Assembly: GCA_036023115.1 (NCBI GenBank)
Contig: JAYKKT010000076.1
Span: 1,674,001 to 1,738,000, forward strand
Direction of reading: 5' to 3'
Source: Brasenia schreberi
Taxonomy: Eukaryota > Streptophyta > Magnoliopsida > Nymphaeales > Cabombaceae
Length of the DNA stretch: 64,000 nt
Positions 54,527 through 64,000 of this stretch are shown here, piece after piece (positions within the stretch are counted from its first letter, which is position 1; each line of letters begins with the position of its first letter). The position numbers and the translations under genes were made by a program. The notes beneath the pieces were generated by a model. That model was not told the origin of the DNA. It was given only the letters and a program-made list of their open reading frames with translations, and made no database searches.

Positions 54527-55688
54527 GATCTGGATTAAATTCCATTTTTCGAAATTTTTTAGGGATAGCTGCCCTGAGACATGTGTGCAAAGGCAAACTC
54601 GTGTGACCCTGAGTGAGAGAATTCACACTTGTGAAAGAGCGGAGTCTTCAAAATCGTGGTTACATTTCAAAATCCTTCTTCTTACAAAGAAAGGCCTAGT
54701 TCAACATAGCAAGGTACTTGCAAGTGGTACGTGCTATTTCTAAATAGGCTGATCTGGAATGGATCGAGTATAGGCTTGGGATAAGTCCTCCCCTCTTCTC
54801 TTCTCCTTCCAAAAGGAAAACAAAGGCCCAAAACAAAAGGGAATTTCCCATTCAAAGTCTCTTTCCAAAAGAAAGAAACCAGAATTTAAAAGAAAAATCG
54901 ATTCTCTTATAAAAAAGAGGGATTAAAGAAAAAATACTCCCAAAGGGAGACCCTCGATGAAAAAAAGGAAAAAGAGGCCAAAAAGCTCAAAAAGAGCAGT
55001 TTTCCGCCTTCTATGCCTCAAACCACGGGATGCTTCAGAAGGGACCGTGGTATCTCTTTCCCATCCCTGGCTTATCCCAAGCTGAAGCATTGTTCATTTT
55101 GAGGAATCCTAAAGTAAAAATAGGATTTACTTACTTGAATTTCATCTTGTTTGAGAATTTGACGTTTCGAGTAAGGCGTAGGAATTTGAAATATGCCTTG
55201 TTTTCTTATAAAACCTCCGCTAGATAAGCGAGTGTTAAGACTCAAACAAGGGCAAGCACGAAGAGCTCGAGATCCTTAGGATCGAGGCTCAAGACAGTTG
55301 TCCCTTTTGTAAATAGCTTTTGTAAATAAGTTTTGAAAACCGAACATCGAACAACATAGGATTTGCTCACTTGGAGCAGTAGGCCTTGTAAGTCTCTAGA
55401 GTTCGACCACATCTGGTCCCTGGGAGGTCGCCACTTGTGGCACCACACCCATGTCATTTGCATTCCACGCATGGTACTTGCATGAACATGATCCCATTTA
55501 GGACCATATTCCATAGTAGAACCCTTTGGCGTGATATCTCCTCCTACCAGAGTTTGTAAATTGAGATTTTGCAAAAAATTGGGGCGATCCCATATTCTTC
55601 GTGGATAGATCTAGGGAGACATTAAAAGGGGTGTTTGTCATCTTTGCCCTTATCCAAATCGATTTGGACAAGGCCAAAGAGGGGCATC
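54527..55688 (+). other. A0 3' noncoding region and polypurine tract
   Basis: Conserved stems near 54915-54956 and 55023-55053, pre-tract hairpin 55648-55673 (loop TCGA instead of TCTA, stem unchanged), polypurine tract 55676-55688. No gene is seen. Confidence 0.85.
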
Positions 55689-58099
55689 TGTAAACACCCC
55701 GAAATCCCATGAATTTCTTAAAACAAACCTGGTTTTGTAAAAGCAGCCCCAAAGGGCTACTTTGAGTATGGAAACCCAGGAGCCTTCCAGACAACCCTGT
55801 ATATATGTTTTAAACTTCATATTTCAAAAATATATAATGTAGCTTTTGAAAACCTTTTAAAACATGTTTTGAAAACCTAAAGCAGCTTGGCCCGATCAAG
55901 ACAGGACCAGGAGAGCTAAGAAGAGCCCGGAACCGGAGCACATGTCGAGCCCAGCACAACAACTCTTGTATCAAATCCATACCCCCAGGATCTCGAACGT
56001 CCAAGACCCTGTTATTATCAAAATGTCATTTGAAGTCATCTCCGAAAGGCAGAAACGGAGGCGGACGATCATGTTGGCGAAGACCCAACGCAGACGGAGT
56101 GCTGATGCTGTCAGACCCCGCACAAATCGTCCGTTTCGAACCCAGCTCGAAGGAGTCAGAGTTCAGTTTGGATCGGATCTGGACCATATATATCCAGATC
56201 CCAATCCAAACCCATGTATGGACTTGGATTTGGATTTGGATTCAAAAATCCAATCCAATATCCATATCCCTGGCCCACATCAGCTTCTCATAAATGGAGG
56301 TGGGGCCCACTTGAATTTCACGTGGAATCATGGGCATGAGAGAGAGTGGGGGTGGATAAGATCAAGAGTGTTGTAATTAAGCTTGACTTGTGTGTCAAGT
56401 TTGGGGTTAATCATGTGGGTTAGCCTAATTGAGTGGGTTTAAGCTTGTAATTAGCCAAAACCTAACCTAGGGCTGCACCAACATGAGGTGGTTAAGGTCT
56501 ATGGGCCATGGAAAGGAAGCTCCTTCACCTAAACCTAACCCAAAACACCTAATCCTAGCCTTCCACCCTAATCCACCCCTAATCTGAGCCTAATCACCAT
56601 CAAGGCGCCTATCCCGCGCCCCATTTGCAGCCATCCAGCACCCTTTGTCGTTCACCCTCGCGGAGCTCCCATTTGCAGCCCAAGGCGAAGGCCAAGCCCA
56701 CGCTCAAGCAAGTCCTCTACGGACCAGCTACTAGTAAGTGCCTAACTCGGTCTTTAGTTGTATACTTGCTTGAGATTCAATTTGATACGGGGTTGTAATA
56801 ATGGAGCATAGTCTCCCCCCGCTTGTAATAACGTGGTTTGGCACATCCACACACGTGCACTCTCCTAGTTGTGCACGATTTTTAACACACACGGGCCTAA
56901 TCAGCCCTTAATATATAAGTATATACATATACTTTCATTTTGAAGGGTTTTGCTTAAGTTGGGTGCGTTGTCTTTCAATTCAAGCACTCTCACACACATT
57001 GAGCTTTCGCTCTTATTTGAAAGACCCAAGTAAGGGCCGACCTATACTATTTGGGTTTCATTTCATGTCGTGTGTGTAAGTCTTTCAATTCAAGCACTCT
57101 CACACACATTGAGCTTTCGCTCTTATTTGAAAGACCCAAGTAAGGGCCGACCTATACTATTTGGGTTTCATTTCATGTCGTGTGTGTAAGTCTTTCAATT
57201 CAAGCACTCCCACACACATTGAGCCTTCGCTCTTATTCCCAAGACCTTAGTAAAGGCCTTATTGCAGTTATATTTGGGTTTCATTTATGTCGTGTGCGTA
57301 GTACTTCAATTCAAGCACTCACACACATTGAGCTTTCGCTCTTACTCCCAAGACCTTAGTCAAGGCCATATTGCAATTTATATTTGGGTTTAATTTCATG
57401 TCGTGTGTGTAAGTCTTTCAATTCAAGCACGCACCCACATTGAGCCTTCGCTCTTATTTGCAAGACCCGAGTAAGGGCTCATATACATACTCTATATACA
57501 TATCTCCCTTCAGCACTCACTTTACAAGTCATTTCCCTTCAGTTATTTCTCTTCAGTTATTTCCCTTCGGTTATTTCCCTTCAGTATTGTCTTTACATTC
57601 GGGTTTTCCCTTTGGAGTAGCGTGAGTTTGCATTGCATCTATGCCATACCACGAGGTAGGATGTATATTGCATCAAAGCAAGCCCCGCTCGAATTCGCCC
57701 ATGTAGTGGAGTGTTCATAACACACAAACTAGGTGGCCCGGAATGGGATAAAAGAAAAGACTTAGGCACGTGCAAATCCACGTGATCTAAAACATGCAAT
57801 CGCATCTAAAAGACCCGAATTAGACACCTCGAACCGCTTCATAGACTTCCTATCCCAAAAACTCAATTTTTGCAAAGCGTACAGACTGACCCTTGCGCAT
57901 CGGTGCAAGAAAGTCTGCAACGACAAGAGCTCACTTGCTCATAGTCGCCACGATTAGAAGTCAGTGTTAAATATATCTTCGCTAGCTTAGGTAAGCTAGC
58001 TGGCACGCCCTGTTTGCATAAATAAGGCCTTAGACACACGAGAGGATCCTCTCCGAGCCCTGAAAAGGTGAGAAGCAAGGGGATTTTCGCGCGTCTACA
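55689..58099 (+). repeat. 3' LTR of A0, internally deleted (2411 bp)
   Basis: Compared with the A2 LTR, about 0.9 kb is missing at about 56597. The lost part holds most of the CCTAA tract, the TATA, and the first GTAAGT. CACC is present at both breakpoints in the undeleted LTR, suggesting illegitimate recombination. The repeats and U5 structures remain. Confidence 0.92.
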
Positions 58100-59351
58100 C
58101 TTACCTTGCCCAAACCAGCCCCAAGTAGACCCAAACCCATTATAGCTTGCAGCTCTCGGAACTCCAAGTCTCTCCAAGCTCTCAAGCTCTCCGGCTTCGC
58201 TCCCACATGCCCCGGACTCCATAAGAAGAAGGCGGATTCGCCCCTTGTACAATCCTAACTCAAAAGGCTGGAAAGTGTAAGTTGATTTCGATATATATCA
58301 AATCCCTTTCTATTCAATTCAATTCAATTTGTCATATGGGGTTGTAATAACGGAGCATCGTCTCCCCCCTGGATGTAATATATGTGCAAAACACACACAC
58401 GTACACTCGAGCCTTTCCGCTCTTATCTACACACTTTGCACACAAACGGGCCTCAACAGCCCATAGGATATAGCCGTATTTATATACATTCAGCTGGGTT
58501 TTAATGTTCAAGTCGTGTGAGTTGTCTTTCGTTTTATACACTCAAAGCACTCACTCACATTGAGCCTTTCCGCTCTTACGTATATATACGTATTTCCCTT
58601 CCAGCTGGGTTTTAAATTCAAGTTGTGTGAGTTGCCTTTCAATTTATACACTCAAAGCACTCACGCCACAATTGAGCCTTCTCGCTCTTATATATATATC
58701 TATATCTCCCTTCTGCTGCATTTTATGGTTCAGTTGCGTGTGTTGCATTTCAATTTATACACAACACCCACGCACACATTGAGCCTTTTCGCTCTTAAGA
58801 TATAGATATATTTAAATTTCTGCAATTTACATTCAAGTCGTGTGAGTTGCATTCAATTTGGGTTTTCCCTTCTGCTAAGTCTTTCAATTTCGGGTTTTAA
58901 GGTTCAGTTGTGTGAGTTGCATTGCATACTCGCCATACTCGAGCTAGAGTGCATACCTGCATCAAATAAAACCCGAACAAATCGTGCAAACACGCCTAAG
59001 TGGTTGAAACTGAAAGACTTAGGGTCGCCCAAAGCCCAGTAAAAGCAAAAACTCGCCAAGTGCATGATTTCCAAAGTTTTCAAACACCTGATCATTCAAA
59101 AATCGAATTTGAGTTTAACTTGTTCAAACGAAGTCTCTAAGCGTACAGACTGACCCTTGCGCGTCGGTGCAAGAAGGTCTGCAACGTAAAGATCTCGCTT
59201 GCCTACAATCGCCCTTTCAAAAGTCAGATATTTCAAAAACTACTTCGCTAGTTTGAGTAAGCTAGCTGGCACGCCCTAAAAGCGAACATAGATTGCAAAA
59301 AGATTCGCTCCAGGCCTAAGAACCCGAAGTCGAGGATTTTCCGTGTCTACA
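58100..59351 (+). repeat. 5' LTR of Z, right part
   Basis: Ends GTGTCTACA before the primer binding site. It has GTAAGT at 58277, the GGAG/CTCC hairpin at 58338-58369, three degenerate tandem units, the U5 hairpin with a CTTGCGC/GTGCAAG stem (loop GTCG), GCTAGTTTGAGTAAGCTAGC (59247-59266) and the PBS-like decamer (59267-59276). Confidence 0.88.
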
Positions 59352-59355
59352 GATT

Positions 59356-59373
59356 TGGCACGCCCGGTGGGAC
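59356..59373 (+). promoter_or_regulatory. primer binding site (Z)
   Basis: TGGCACGCCCGGTGGGAC, 4 nt after the LTR, identical to that of A3. Confidence 0.9.
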
Positions 59374-59484
59374 CCAGAACTTAAGTAGACTTCAAACAAA
59401 CAAGTTACACTCAAATTTTCGAAAAAAAAGGTGTTTTCCAAAATTCGTACATACTTAGAAAATTTGCAGAAAATGGAGCAAAAG

Positions 59485-59986
59485 CCAAAATCCTCGTCGA
59501 GTAAATCAAAAAGGTTTCTAAAAAAGCCAAAAAATGAGAAGCAATAGTTGATATACATGCAATTTTTAAAGAAAAAATGGATGTTTTAAGCAAGGAGCTT
59601 AAAACCCATCAATCCCATAACAGCTCTTCTCGGGCGCACAAAGATCGGGAAAAGAAAACCAATCTCAAACTCGACGAAGGATGTGAGGTAAAAGGCCAAA
59701 ACCCAGAAAGGGGTGAGTCCTCCACTCCCACACTTCCAAAATCCTCGTTGAGTAAATCAAAAGAGGTTTTTAAAACAGCCAAAGAACGAGAAATGCTAGC
59801 TGATATATGGGCAACTTTCAAAAAAATGGATGTTTTAAGCAAGGAGCTTAAAACCCATAAATCCCATAGCAGCTCTTCTCGGGCGCACAAAGATTGTGAA
59901 AAGAAAACCAAATTCAAAATCGACGAAGGAATTGAGGTAAAAGGCCAAAACCCAGAAAGGGGCGAGTCCTCCACTCCCACAAATCC
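59485..59986 (+). repeat. ~251-bp tandem duplication in Z ORF1
   Basis: Two adjacent copies start at CCAAAATCCTCG (59485 and 59736). Both encode a MDVLSKELKTH...GESSTPT segment; the first copy has lost its upstream frame. Confidence 0.85.
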
Positions 59987-61230
59987 AAAATTCGAAAATT
60001 CCAATGAAAATTCGAAAAAAGTTGTTTTTGTTTCAAAAAATCAAAAAAATCTTGAAAACTTTCAAAAAGACAAAAAAATTGAAAAATCAAACTTTGAAAC
60101 TTCAAAAAATTCAAGTGAAAGTCCTAAGTCTAGGCACACACACAGAGTGGGACATAAAACCCGCACCCCACAAAAAGACGAGAGTGAAAAACAGGTAGGT
60201 TTCAAAAAGGAACGCCTCGTGAAACCCCGGGGGCTCAAAACAGAGTTACCCAAGAAATCGGCCTGCTCTCACCATGAAAAGGTAGACAAGCCACAAAGAG
60301 GTATGCTTGAAACCCATCCTCCTCAAAACTCTCTTCTTCATATAGGGTCATCAGATGCATTGGATAACCCCTCTCCACACACAAACCCACGAAATGTGCC
60401 TAGGTTAGAGAATTTTCAAGGTGCGCCAAATATCCCGCACCAGCCAAAAGAATTTCAAAAACAAAAACAAAAAGAAGTTGAAAAAATGGTAGACATGGAG
60501 ACCCCTAATACATGCATCGACATCTTAGGAGCTCATAACCCTGCCATAGAAAAACCCACTTCTTCGAGCCTAGTCTTGTACCCTGGAACCAAGATTAGAG
60601 CTTTGAAACAAAAAAATCCATCCCTAGGGGCATCACGAGTTGCACCTAGGGAGTAGGTCAAAAATCTCAAGGGAGCAAACTTGGCTTCCCTTGAAAAATA
60701 TGTTTCCCAAACCCAGGACGTGTGGAAACCCAAGTTTTTCACCATCTTGAAAAATCCAAAGTTTTTCAAAGAACCAAGCCTAGTTTTCTTCGAGAAACAT
60801 GTTTTCCAAAATAAAGTTGCGTGGAAGCCCAAGTCTTCCATTGCCCCGAAATATCCAAAACTCCTCGAGGGACCAAGCACGGCTTCCCTTGAGAAACAAA
60901 CCTCCCAAACCAGGGTTACATGGAAGCCCAAGTCTTCCATCACCCCAGAATCCAAAATCCCAAAATCCAAAAGGGTATATATCCCTGACATGGACGATTC
61001 CATGTTCCAAGGCCATGATTTATACAAAAACTTTTCAAAAAAACAAGAAGTCTTGGAACATGATTCTAAATATGGGATATAAACCCTACCAGGGCCTGGG
61101 AACCCAAAACCAAGGTAGGCTCGAACCTGTCCTACCTCAGGCCAATCGACAAAAGTATGGATTGGGCTACAGCCCACCCATACCCCCAGAGCCGCCACCT
61201 AAGACCATATGGGTCAAGGGTGCCCTGTAG
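59577..61230 (+). pseudogene. ORF1 of Z, non-canonical, with G-patch-like tail
   Basis: Open from the ATG at 59577 to TAG at 60654-60656 (359 codons), then the same frame stays open to 61082, and a +1 shift in the A run near 61030 leads to the tail ending at 61230. The N-terminal half is Lys/Ser/Glu-rich and partly duplicated. I see no capsid motif, zinc knuckle or protease, all of which are present in family A. Residues from about 60681 form three ~36-residue repeats built on W-KPK. The end (MDDSMFQGHDLY, WNMILNMGYKPYQGLG, then GLGYSPPIPPEPPP) matches the family A tail. This could be a non-autonomous variant or a rearranged relic. Function of the N-terminal part is unknown. Confidence 0.7.
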
Positions 61231-61276
61231 AACCTCTAAAACCCAAAACCCATGTCTTAGACCTATTGATTAGAGT

Positions 61277-61302
61277 CTGATTCATGAATGTTTTCTTTGT
61301 AG
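61277..61302 (+). promoter_or_regulatory. candidate branch site and 3' splice site (Z)
   Basis: CTGAT (61277-61281), TTTTCTTTGTAG ending 61302. It differs from family A but still fits the CTRAY and pyrimidine-AG consensus. Confidence 0.5.
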
Positions 61303-62800
61303 GTTCATGGGAAGATCCCTCCTTTTGAAAAAGCCAAAAAAATCAGATATTTGCCAAAAAACCAAAAAAATTGAAAACCCAAAACAAAATCTCAAAAACA
61401 TTTGGAAAAATGAAAATTCCAAAAAGAAATTTGTTTTAAAGCCTTTGGCCATGTACAAAGTCCATTTTTGAAAATTGTAAAAATGCTTTTCGAAAATTGT
61501 ATATAACTCCCAAAAACCAAAAAAAAAAAAAAAATTCCAAAAAGTTGATCTTGAACACCCTTTTGCCTAGAGCTTTTTCAAAATAAAAAGCTCGAGAATC
61601 ATCAAAGCCAGGAGGAATAAAAACCTCCGAACATCCTAAAATTCGCAAGATCCTTGACTTATGCAAAGATTGGGGATTTTTAGAAACAAGCCTGACCCGT
61701 AGTGTGTGCATAAGCATCATGCATCACATCTTGAAATCATACATGTGCATCGAGTCTAGATATCATCTTAGAATTCGAATTCTGGGTTTTTTGTGAAACC
61801 AAAGGGGCAATGAAAGTCGACCCCCTAAGTATCGAGCCTTCGTAGACAGGTCTTCATACGAATCAAATCCAACACCTTCAAGGCAAATTTCAAAAGAAAT
61901 GAAAATCTCGAAAAAGGGTTAGCATTTCACAAAAGACTTTTCAAAATTCTTTTTGATAAAAATCTTCCATACATTGCAATTCATGCATTGTCTGCTTGAC
62001 TTGATCAAATGAAGATGTTATTCATACTAAATGTGCCATACATTTCGAAAACTCTTTTGGCATGTGAAAGGAATCACTAAGCCAAAAGAAAAATCATGCT
62101 TGGCCTTGCTGTAGGCCCTAAAAATTCGAGACATCATCTCCCATGGAAAGGGGAATGATTCATTAAAGCACTCATTTGAAAAACCTATCTTAAATAGGTA
62201 GGCAAAATGGCAGCCCCTTTCAACAGAGTATGAGTTTTAAAACTCAAGACTCAATTAAGGGACAAGCCCTGCATCGTGTGGCTAAAGTGCCTCTGTGAGA
62301 CACATTCCCCATACTTGATCAAATGCCCCATGAAGGCACGAATTTTCAAAATGAATTCCAAAAAACCCTGCTTGACCAAAATCAAGTATAGGAAACATAT
62401 TTTGATCAAAAGGGCTGGTATGAAACCATCTCCATATAAAAGGGAGGATTTCCCAAAATTGCTTTCTCAAAAGGGATCAAAATTTCGAAAATTTAACCCT
62501 ACATATGGCTTTGAAAAGAAAGATTTTTCAACTTCTGGTTTATATGAAAACCTCGATTGTGTTGGGATAAAGAACATGAATCTCACGATGAAATATAGAG
62601 ACCATGTCAAAATCGAAACATGATGGCCATGACGATCACTTAGGGCTGGTTATGTTTCCATCCTTGAGCAAAAAGTATCATGATCATGTTAGAAAAACCA
62701 TCGTCCATCCAAAAAAAAAAAAAAGTCTTTTGAAAAACCATGGCCCTTCACCATGTGGCCATGCGAAATTTCCCTCAAGCTAGGGGCATTTTTAAATATA
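61303..62800 (+). pseudogene. pol remnants of Z
   Basis: Short aligned islands in the order of family A pol. An A-rich ORF2 start is at about 61310-61450. The RT end follows (about 61785-61855, compare VSQRGIEVDPSKC), so most of RT is deleted. Further islands are RNase H 1 (about 62036-62160, compare SKTLLAYERN), its end (62195-62290), a segment like MPDEGILQNHFQ (about 62320-62365), the integrase finger region (about 62625-62705) and PWPFTMWAF (about 62745-62780). Frames are broken throughout and no product is possible. Confidence 0.75.
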
Positions 62801-64000
62801 GCCCCTAGACACCTTCCATGAAGAAACGAATTTCATAGAATGCATCTCCTTCTTGACTTGTGAGATACATTTCATATGTTCACTCTTGCATAAAATCGTG
62901 TATTTCCATTTTGAATCACATGGAGTGCATAGCATGCATCATATCCATATCATATCACCCCAAAGAAAGCCCAAGAGGTTGGCAAACCTGAGTAGGAATG
63001 TCCCCATGTCTTCAAAAGGGCAAGAAAAATTCGAAAAATCAGTTGATGTTGTGGGTCGAAATTAGCAAAACCCCGAAAATACCCGAATATTCAAAAGGGT
63101 TTATGTTAAATTCCTTTTTCGAAAAGATTTTGAAAAATCAAACTCCTTTAAAACTTCTTGAAAAAAGGATCGAAGTAGATTGTACAACCCTGAATGGAGG
63201 AATTTATACTTTTCGAAAGGTAGTCTTCCAAAAACAAATTGGCGATATTTCAAAGAACCCTGGCTTACAAGATTAAAGCCTCGTTCAAAATATCAAAATA
63301 TTTTCAAATAGCAAATGCTATTAAGAAATAGGACAATCTCGTTTGAATCAAGTAACCAAAGGGATAAGCCTTCCCCCATTCTACTTTCTCTCCAAAAAAG
63401 GAAAATTGGTTGTGTTCAAAAGAAAGAAAAAAATCGAGAATACAAAAACTCCTCCGAAAGTGGTCTTCCCTTCATAAACAGGGAATACAAAAACTCCTCC
63501 GAAAGAGGTCTTCTCGTTTCAAAAGAAAAAGGAGATATAAAAACACTCCTCCCAAAGAGGTCTTCCCTTCATAAACAGGGAATACAAAAACTCCTCCAAA
63601 GAGCTGCTCTCCTTTAAAGAAAAGAGGGATTAATGAAAAAATACTCCCAAAGGGAGACCCTCTATGAAAAAAAAAAAAGAAATAAAAAGCCAAAGCTCAA
63701 AGAGCGATTTTCCGACTCTTTGCCTAAAACCACGGGACGCTTCAGAAGGGACCGTGGTATCTCTTTCCCATATCCCTACGGCTTATCCCCAAGGAAAAAG
63801 GTTCAAATTTGCGAAAATCCTAAAGTACGAATAAAATCGGCTTATTTGGATTTCATTTTGTTTGAGAACTCGACTCTGTTTTGTAGGAAATGGAACTTTG
63901 AAATGTTTTTCAAGTTTTCCTACCCAAAAACCTCTACTGAGTAGCAGGTATTGAAACCTGAATGAAGGGAAGTATGAAAAACGGAAATCCTTTTCGATAC
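62801..64000 (+). other. Z 3' noncoding region
   Basis: No gene is seen. Three to four irregular ~45-bp repeats built on AAAAACTCCTCCGAAAG and GGTCTTCCCTTCATAAACA lie at about 63437-63605. The nested stem AGAGGG/CCCTCT with CTCCC-AAA-GGGAG (63623-63663) and ACCACGG/CCGTGGT (63729-63758) are the same as in family A. Confidence 0.75.

Larger units (their letters stand above)
38077..58099 (+). mobile_element. A0: Tat-lineage element interrupted by A2 and A4
   Basis: A0's own DNA in the window is 38077-39744, 54289-55688 and the 3' LTR 55689-58099. The left part lies beyond the nest on the left. Joining the pieces across A4 without one GATAG copy gives exactly the pol length expected from A3 for this part (1899 nt from the codon at 38079). 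A0 is inserted in the 5' LTR of Z; the right TSD copy should be CTTAC (58100-58104). Confidence 0.92.
58100..64000 (+). mobile_element. Z: diverged, decayed Tat-related element
   Basis: Contains the 3' part of a 5' LTR (58100-59351), a perfect primer binding site, a degenerate ORF1, scattered pol remnants and the 3' noncoding region. The 5' part of the LTR lies beyond the nest on the left, and the 3' LTR lies beyond 64000. Confidence 0.88.

Overview
The window is plant nuclear heterochromatin made entirely of nested Ty3/gypsy LTR retrotransposons of the Tat lineage. No host gene, tRNA gene or rRNA gene was found. The Tat assignment rests on a pol protein that carries a degenerate first RNase H followed by a second, archaeal-type RNase H, then an integrase with a GPY module. 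Long LTRs (about 3.2-3.3 kb, ends TGTA...TACA), 5-bp target-site duplications (TSDs) and plant-like splice signals agree with this. The species cannot be named from the sequence.

All the DNA is explained by seven insertions of three related families. Names here are local. Z (58100-64000) is a decayed, divergent relic. A0 (38077-39744 and 54289-58099, + strand) sits in the 5' LTR of Z. A2 (9968-13781, 17115-17635 and 32008-38076, +) sits in the RNase H region of A0. A1 (1-9967, +) sits in the gag of A2. A solo LTR of family B (13782-17114, TSD ACTAT) and the complete element A3 (17636-32007, +, TSD AGTAT) both sit in the RNase H region of A2. The complete element A4 (39745-54288, - strand, TSD GATAG) sits in the integrase tail of A0. 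The left ends of A1, A2, A0 and Z lie outside the window.

Family A layout is: LTR, primer binding site, ORF1 (gag, zinc knuckle, protease, G-patch-like tail), a spacer of about 115 nt with a strong candidate 3' splice site, ORF2 (RT, RNase H 1, archaeal-type RNase H, integrase), about 1.17 kb of structured noncoding DNA, a polypurine tract, and LTR. A4 is the only copy with both ORFs intact; its LTRs differ by about eight transitions by eye, so it is young and potentially autonomous. A3 has almost identical LTRs but a gag frameshift and a mutated protease aspartate. A1 has a stop and a frameshift in pol. A2 has a mutated integrase aspartate, and A0 has a promoter-less 3' LTR.

The most interesting material is noncoding. 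A 10-nt copy of the primer-binding-site core lies in U5 right after a hairpin whose arms co-vary between families. A branch site and 3' splice site before pol are preserved even in the decayed Z. The 3' noncoding region has two stem-loops identical between A and Z. The B LTR carries an array of alternating hairpins and looks like an A/Z mosaic.
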